This document shows, piece after piece, positions 58,708 to 64,000 of a stretch of 64,000 bases of DNA. Within the stretch, counting starts at the first letter, position 1. The number at the start of each line of letters is the position of its first letter. The translations under genes were made by a program, and so were the position numbers. The stretch lies in assembly GCF_000275845.1 (NCBI RefSeq), contig NW_006766897.1, positions 2,938 through 66,937 on the forward strand, written 5' to 3'. The notes under the pieces are model-generated. The model was not told the DNA's origin. It worked only from the letters and a program-made list of their open reading frames with translations, and did no database searches. The stretch comes from Dichomitus squalens LYAD-421 SS1. Taxonomy: Eukaryota > Basidiomycota > Agaricomycetes > Polyporales > Polyporaceae.

Positions 58708-59448
58708 GAAGTCTCGTGATCGCGTCGGGCGCGTTGCAACGTTGATGGCCCGATCATGACACGTCAGTACGCCCAGATCTGCCGCCAGTCCGCGGTAAGC
58801 CCGCTCCTTGAATACATCAAGTGCGCTCTTGAGCAGAAGGAACGGCATATGGAAGCCGTACACGTTGTCCACAGCATAATGATTAAACTCAAAGCAAATG
58901 TTTCACCTTCTCTAGGCTCAGCGCGTACACGTTCGCCACGTGAAATGCAGTATTTGTAACCATCAAAGCATGGCATTCTATACCGCGCCGCGTACTCAAA
59001 GGCCCCACAAGAGAGCATTACCTTTAGAAGAGTCTTCAAACGAATCCATGCGACTCATTAACAGAATAATCACAATTAGGTAGCCAGACCCCTTTGTTTT
59101 GGCTTCTGGACTGGGCCTGTCTTCAAATGCGCTCTTTTATTAGTATTTGTTCAACTCACAGATGAGTACGGAGGGGCTGGCCGCCATTGGCCTCCATCGC
59201 TCCTGCGAGTGTGCCACTGCACGCAGCCGCCGTACTGCATTCGTCTTGGCAGCAGTAGACGCCCACTTCACGTGCAATTTCCTTTTTGGAGAGAAGTGAA
59301 GGCTAATGAGTGTGGCCGACCGGCAGGACCGACATCGCATCGTCCAAGCTACCGCCTGCAACGTCCACGCTCTAATATTCGTATACCAATATTTTTCAGC
59401 TTTCTTTGGCATCGTCTGCGGCCCCCCCGCAGCACACATTGAACCACG
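58708..59448. other. Intergenic region, no gene seen
   Basis: About 740 bp between the transposon and the disordered-protein gene. It contains a 22-bp segment (59072-59093) matching 46028-46049 at 21 of 22 positions. No coding pattern recognised. Confidence 0.4.
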
Positions 59449-62400
59449 ATGCCAGCTCCGTTTTCTCGTCTCCAACTGGCTGCAGCCCTAATCGGTGAGT
59501 CTTCCTGCACCTCGTACTACCAATCGACTCGAGTCTTACTCTATACCAGAGTACGACAATGATAGTGAGGACCCATCGAAGCCGCGACGCTCAGCGCAAG
59601 AGAGCGCTGTCTTCCTCCCTTTCCGCAACCGTCCCCTCCGGCCCCCTGCCCCAGAGCGCAGGAGCACCGACTATCTCGGCGTGAACCTCCCGAGCGAGAC
59701 TGGTAGCATTGCGCCCCGTGAGTCTCTCGCATGGGACCGCAAGTCGCGGGCCTCCATCGATGCACTCCGCAACCCATTCGGGCGCGACTCGACGTATGAT
59801 GGGCTGGATATGGAAGAGGAGGAGGATGATCTGGAGGTCGACCTCGCCTCCTGGGGCCTCGATGCCCTCGTAGACAAGGACAAGGAGAAAGAGAAGGCCA
59901 AGCAGCGCAAGAGGACCAAGTCCGAGACCCTCACAGACAACCTCCCCAATCCTTACGAGCGTGTCGGGCGGGCGGCCAAGCCGCATGCGCGGACGCAGAG
60001 CATGAATTTGCTGAACGGGCTAGGAGACGGCGGTGCGTTCCTCGACTCAGCCCCCGGCACTCCTGCTCCCGCCCTCGGTCCCCGCAGGCACTCGATAGGC
60101 GACCCCCTCGACGCGCCTTTGGCATACTCGAACGAGCCCATCCTGCCCCCGCGTGCCCGCAGCCCCTCCGTGCACGCACTCATCGACAACCTCCCTCTCT
60201 CCGCCCCTCTGCACTCCGTCCCCTTCCCATCCAGCGAGACTGTCCGCTCTCCCTCCCCCCAGGTCGGCGAGCGCAGCCGCACGCTCAGCCTCGGCTCCCG
60301 CGCCATGATGCTCAACGACGAGCCCGAGCACGACAACCCCTTCGCGGTTCGCCCGCCCTCGCCCAGCCGCATGTCCCGCTTCGACCCCAAAGTGCAGCAA
60401 CGCGCCCGCACGCTCTCGCACGGCACGATGGCCACACAGATGATGCTCGACGACATCGACCCCGAGCCCGACACCTACGCGCACGACCCGCGCCCGCCCC
60501 GCGAGCGCCGCTACTCCCGCATCGAGCTCATGCGCCCGAAAGTGCTCATCATGCCCAGCCCGCTCCAGAGCGCGCCGCGCCCCGAGCCGAAGCAGGACCT
60601 CCGCGCGACGGACGGCTTCGAGCTGTCCACGGACGGCCGGCCCCTGCCGTTCGGGGCCAAGGCCGCGCGCCGGTCGTCCGTCACGCTCTCCGTGCTCGAT
60701 CCCTCCTCGAGCCATCTGGCAGGCGCGGCCCCGGTCGCGTCGAACTCGTTCACTCCCAATCCTAGGAGCAGCCTGACGCTCTCGCAGCTGACGTTCCGCA
60801 ACACGCTCCTTGTAGACGGGCAGCGGGACGTCGCGTACGCGGACATCGAGGGGCGCCTGAAGCGCGCGACGGAGGACGGGCAGCAGATCGAGGACGAGCC
60901 GGAGCCGGAGCCTGAGCCTGAGCCCCAGCCTGAGGTGCCGATCGTGCAGGTCGAGGAGCCGACTGGGCCGAAGCGGCCTGCTGGTAAGTTGTACGGGAAG
61001 AGTCTGATCGACGACCTTGAGGCTCGCAAGGCCCAGATGCGTGGAAAGCAACGGTAACATCGTCGTATGTTGTATGGAATAGTACTGCTGAGCTAACCGT
61101 CCTCCGTACAGGGTATTCCGCGGCGACGACCGGCCGTCGATGATGGCTCGCACACAAACCCAGCGGTCGAGCACGCTCATCGCCCCGGACGAGCTGAAGC
61201 GGCCTGCATCCCAGCATCTGAACTCGTTCAACTCTGCTCCTGGTGCCCTCTCGCGTCGCAACTCCGCGAACGTGAAGACCCTGCTCGCTTTCGAGGACGA
61301 GATCCCCGGAGCGCCCCGTCAAAGCCTCCATCCTGGAGGTGGCGTCATCAGCAGTACGCGCTCCGTGTTCGGGGTCGACACGCTCTGGGAGCGCGAGCTC
61401 GCGAAGCTCAAGGCCATCGAGGAGCAAGAGCGTAAAGAGGCAGAGGAGCGCGCCCGCCGCGAGGCCGAAGAGGAGGCCAGAAATCCCAAGAAGGGCAAAA
61501 AGAAGAAGGGCAAGGGCAAGGAAAAAGACGAGGCCCCCGTCACCCCTCAATCAGGGCTCTCTCCGAGCCCCTCATCTGCTCAGGTAGCCTCTCCAGCTCC
61601 AGGCGGAGTCTCAGTACCGGACGCGCCCCCCGTCCTGCCGGATATCCCGAGGGCGATCGTGAGGCGCGCGCCTCCGCCCCCAGGTGACGACTCGGACGAC
61701 TCGGACGACGACAGCGACGCGAGCGACGCGCCTGCGCCGCCTCGTGCACAGCAGGCCTCCGGGTGGCACTCGGACGAAGACGAGGGCCCTCGGCGGACAG
61801 CCGGCACAGGCCCGCGCTACCCCATTTCAAGCTCAGGAGGGCCCCCGCGTCTACCGCAGATCGCGCGGCCGGGCGACGACAGCAGCGAGGAGGACGTGCC
61901 GCTCGTCGCTACTATCGGCCGCGCCGCGCAGAGGCTGCAGGCGCGCAGCACCGCCGGAGGAGACGACAGCTCGGACGAGGAGCAGCCGCTGTCCGTTCTG
62001 CTGGACAAGACGAAGCAGAAGCTCCCGTCCATGTCCGTCAGTGGCGGCAGCCTCTCGCCGCGTTCGCCTGCCCTCCGTGCAGGCGCGGACGACGACGGAG
62101 ACGACGAAGACGACAAGCCGCTCGGGCTCCGCGTCTCGCGCGCGTTTGGCACCTCCTTCAACCCCTCGAGCGCTCGCGGGGACGACGACGACGACGACGA
62201 CAAGCCGCTGGCCCTACACCCGGACCAGGTGCGCAAGTCGCAGTTCTATATGGCGCAGGCGCAGCAGCAGATGCTCGCGCAGGCGCAGATGGCGCAGATG
62301 GCGGCGGCCGCGCAACAGTCGATGATCTTTGGTGCGCCGTCGATGATGGGCTCGGGTTTCTTCGGGCCCCCCATGGCAGCAGCCGCCCCAATAATGGCGT

Positions 62401-62501
62401 ACCCCCAGCTGCCTCCAACTCCCCCGCCCATGCAGGATGCGGTCAAGTTGGGACGCGTTGACAAGTGGCGGCACGACGTTGCGGTCGAGGGCCAGCGGTG
62501 A
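59449..62501 (+). CDS. Large disordered Ser/Pro/charged protein of unknown function
   Basis: Not recognised beyond basidiomycete-type hypothetical proteins. Exons 59449-59494, 59550-61053, 61112-62501; 979 aa. Features in order: N-terminus EYDNDSEDPS; an acidic cluster DMEEEEDDLEVDLASWGLDALV followed by KDKEKEKAKQRKRTKSE; many R-x-x-S sites (RTKSE, RRHSIG, RARTLS, RRSSVT) that look like basophilic-kinase targets; a Glu-Pro repeat (PEPEPEPEPQPE); a Lys-rich coiled coil (ERKEAEERARREAEEEARN then KKGKKKKGKGKEK); several repeats of acidic (D/E)nDKPLxL type (DDEDDKPLGLRVS, DDDDDKPLALHPD); and a Gln/Ala/Met-rich tail ending in a Pro-rich segment. The repeated acidic-KPL motif may be a docking element. 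No enzyme fold, signal peptide or membrane span. Confidence 0.8.
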
Positions 62502-63174
62502 TGTGGCATGGCGTCGAGATTTTGGGACGTTTGCTCCTCATACCCTTCCAGGAGCTCGGATCTTCCGTTCGGTTGGTAGGCCTGGCGTGGCCGTGGACTC
62601 TGGATCCGTCATCGATAATTCTCATGTTTCTCTTCGTATTCGTACCATTGTGCGTTCTGTCTCGAAAACAAGCGTTGCTTTCCCCCGGCTGTCGTGATCT
62701 CGTAGTGCACCCACCGTTAATCTCCGTATCCCTATGCATGCATATCCGTCGCATTGACCTGGCCATCATTCAAATTTAGCACACCCCGTATCATATCTTG
62801 CAGCAACAGAATACAGTAATTTGTAGAATGTCCGCGGTGATTAACTGGGAGTGAAACTACAAGATCGTGAGACATCATGGCGAAGGTGCTGAAGAGAACG
62901 CGACAGCGGTATCTCGGTGGAAAAAAAAGCAATGCGACTATTGTGGTGGGAAATGTATCGTTCATGCTGGCGTGCTGGGGGGTAGGTAACCTTAACGAAG
63001 CCTGGGTCACGAAAGCCATCGACGGGGTGGGGTGCATGGGATACAAGGGTGGAAGATGCGTCTGTACTTACAATGAGAACCGATATGGACTCGAGCATAA
63101 TGCATAAATAATCAAAGTCCGTACGGTAATGAGATCGGTTCTCTGCGCGTCCGCGCGCGGACACGTGTGCGTCA
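62502..63174. other. Convergent 3' region
   Basis: About 670 bp between the stops of the disordered-protein gene and the membrane-protein gene. No gene seen. Confidence 0.5.
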
Positions 63175-63963
63175 TCAGCTCGCCTCCTCTTCTGGCGGGT
63201 TGGGATTGAGCAGGTACAGCCGTCGCTTCGGCACCGTCACGATGGACACGTCGCGGCGACTAAGCTCGTCCTCGATCCGCCGCTGGCGCGTGTCCTCGTC
63301 GTCGTCATCGTCGTCGTCGTCGACGTCGGGCGAGGCGTGCCCGTGCGACGTCGAGCGGTAGTCGTGCTCAGGGCCCGCGGTGCGGTAAGGCGGCTGGTGG
63401 TGCTGATATGGGCCGCGCCCTCCGGGCTCGGTCGGGAAGGGGACCGCAACGGACTCGTTTGTCGACAGCGGGCGCGATCCAGCTGGGGAGCCTGCGCGGG
63501 GGACAGCTGAAAACGCAGCAGGCTCGGCGCGCAGGCGAGAGAAGATAACGGAGAGAACGGATTCCCTAGGGCGGCCGTTCCAAGCAAGGGCGATCAAAAT
63601 GATGTAGAACACGGCCGTCCAGGCCAAGAAGACTCCAAAGGCCGCTCTGAGGCCGCGCTGCCATAGGGCAACGAGGGAAAAAATCGTGAGGGCTAGTAGA
63701 AGCGTATGGAAGAGAACATGGATGAAGCCCTCGAAGAGCGGGGGAAGGATAGGGTGGCCGACCGGGCGTTGTTGACCTAACATAAGCCCGTTCGTGCTGT
63801 TGATCTCCATTGGTGTCGTCCCGGGCGTCCATGCTTCTCGCCTGTCTATGGGGCTGAGACCATACTCGCCACCCTATGCACATGTCAACGTCACGCGGAC
63901 AACATAACCAGTAACTCCACACACCATGCCACTGGTACTACGGCGGGGGTCAAGCCAACTCAT
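63175..63963 (-). CDS. Small membrane protein of unknown function
   Basis: Exons 63963-63925 and 63873-63175; 245 aa. The first exon gives MSWLDPRRSTSGM and joins in frame to GGEYGLSPIDRREAW. Two to three hydrophobic segments follow (FIHVLFHTLLLALTIFSLVALW, AAFGVFLAWTAVFYIILIALAW), then a polar tail with a run of eight Asp (residues about 200-210) and a basic end. Topology suggests a short N-terminus, two membrane helices and a long cytosolic tail. No family recognised; similar short membrane proteins are common, uncharacterised, in Agaricomycetes. The start is supported by a clean 51-nt intron with GTGTGT donor and CATAG acceptor. Confidence 0.75.
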
Positions 63964-64000
63964 GTCGCTGAGGTTGCGCGGGCGATGACTAGGGCGTGGA

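Noticed and set aside
1..64000. CRISPR arrays, bacterial operons or phage-like modules
   Set aside because: No spaced direct-repeat arrays, no ribosome-binding-site-led operons; gene structure is eukaryotic throughout.

Overview
The window is nuclear DNA from a filamentous basidiomycete, most likely an Agaricomycete. Genes are split by many short introns, mostly 48-90 nt, with GTRNGT donors, CTRAY-like branch sites and YAG acceptors. GC content is moderate to high, genes are close together on both strands, and the families are basidiomycete-typical (short heme-thiolate peroxygenase, EthD-like proteins, GRP94, PPIP5K). I could not fix the genus. I hand-built 20 protein-gene models. Every multi-exon model has a coding length divisible by three and no internal stop, except that the C-terminus of the PPIP5K gene is unresolved.

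Layout. 1-665: 5' end of a Ty1/copia-type LTR retrotransposon on the minus strand, cut by the window edge. 1.8-3.1 kb: epoxide-hydrolase-type alpha/beta hydrolase (-). 4.2-5.1 kb: diverged HIG1-domain (Rcf2-like) paralog (+). 6.2-7.8 kb: multi-span membrane protein with a His-rich tail (+). 9.2-11.4 kb: Tpa1/Ofd1 prolyl dihydroxylase (+). 11.6-13.1 kb: Nop13-like two-RRM nucleolar protein (-). 14.0-16.7 kb: ferric reductase (+), with a palindromic pair of iron-GATA sites upstream. 17.2-18.0 kb: canonical Rcf2-like HIG1 protein (-). 18.5-19.4 kb: FTS/AKTIP-type E2 variant (+).

19.06-20.92 kb: a 199-N scaffold gap flanked by an apparently identical 835-bp sequence, almost certainly an unmerged contig overlap. 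21.1-22.6 kb: aldo/keto reductase (-). 24.2-27.7 kb: PPIP5K/Vip1/Asp1 inositol-pyrophosphate kinase (-), divergent from a P1B-type copper ATPase (+, 28.3-32.5 kb). 32.6-35.9 kb: gamma-tubulin complex component GCP3/Spc98/Alp6 (-), divergent from an IQGAP/Rng2 scaffold (+, 36.5-43.0 kb). 45.0-45.7 kb: intronless tandem EthD-like protein (+). 46.0-46.4 kb: decayed aldo/keto reductase remnant (-). 46.9-49.4 kb: Dal5/Tna1-type MFS permease with 18 exons, including a GC-AG intron (-). 50.6-51.4 kb: short heme-thiolate peroxygenase (-). 51.7-54.4 kb: TCERG1/CA150-like WW-FF protein (-). 54.7-57.8 kb: ER Hsp90 (GRP94) ending in HDEL (-). 58.0-58.7 kb: non-autonomous DNA transposon with 26-bp inverted repeats ending in TA. 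59.4-62.5 kb: large disordered protein (+). 63.2-64.0 kb: small membrane protein (-).

Most of the window is conserved housekeeping sequence and I see no biosynthetic or defence cluster. Two functional themes recur. The first is metal handling: a ferric reductase with probable iron-GATA control and a copper ATPase about 12 kb away. The second is cytoskeleton: GCP3 and IQGAP share a divergent promoter. The least expected features are the iron-GATA palindrome, the inverted-repeat element at 58 kb, the micro-exons (11, 15 and 22 nt), the GC-AG intron, the in-frame stop near the PPIP5K C-terminus, and the assembly duplication.
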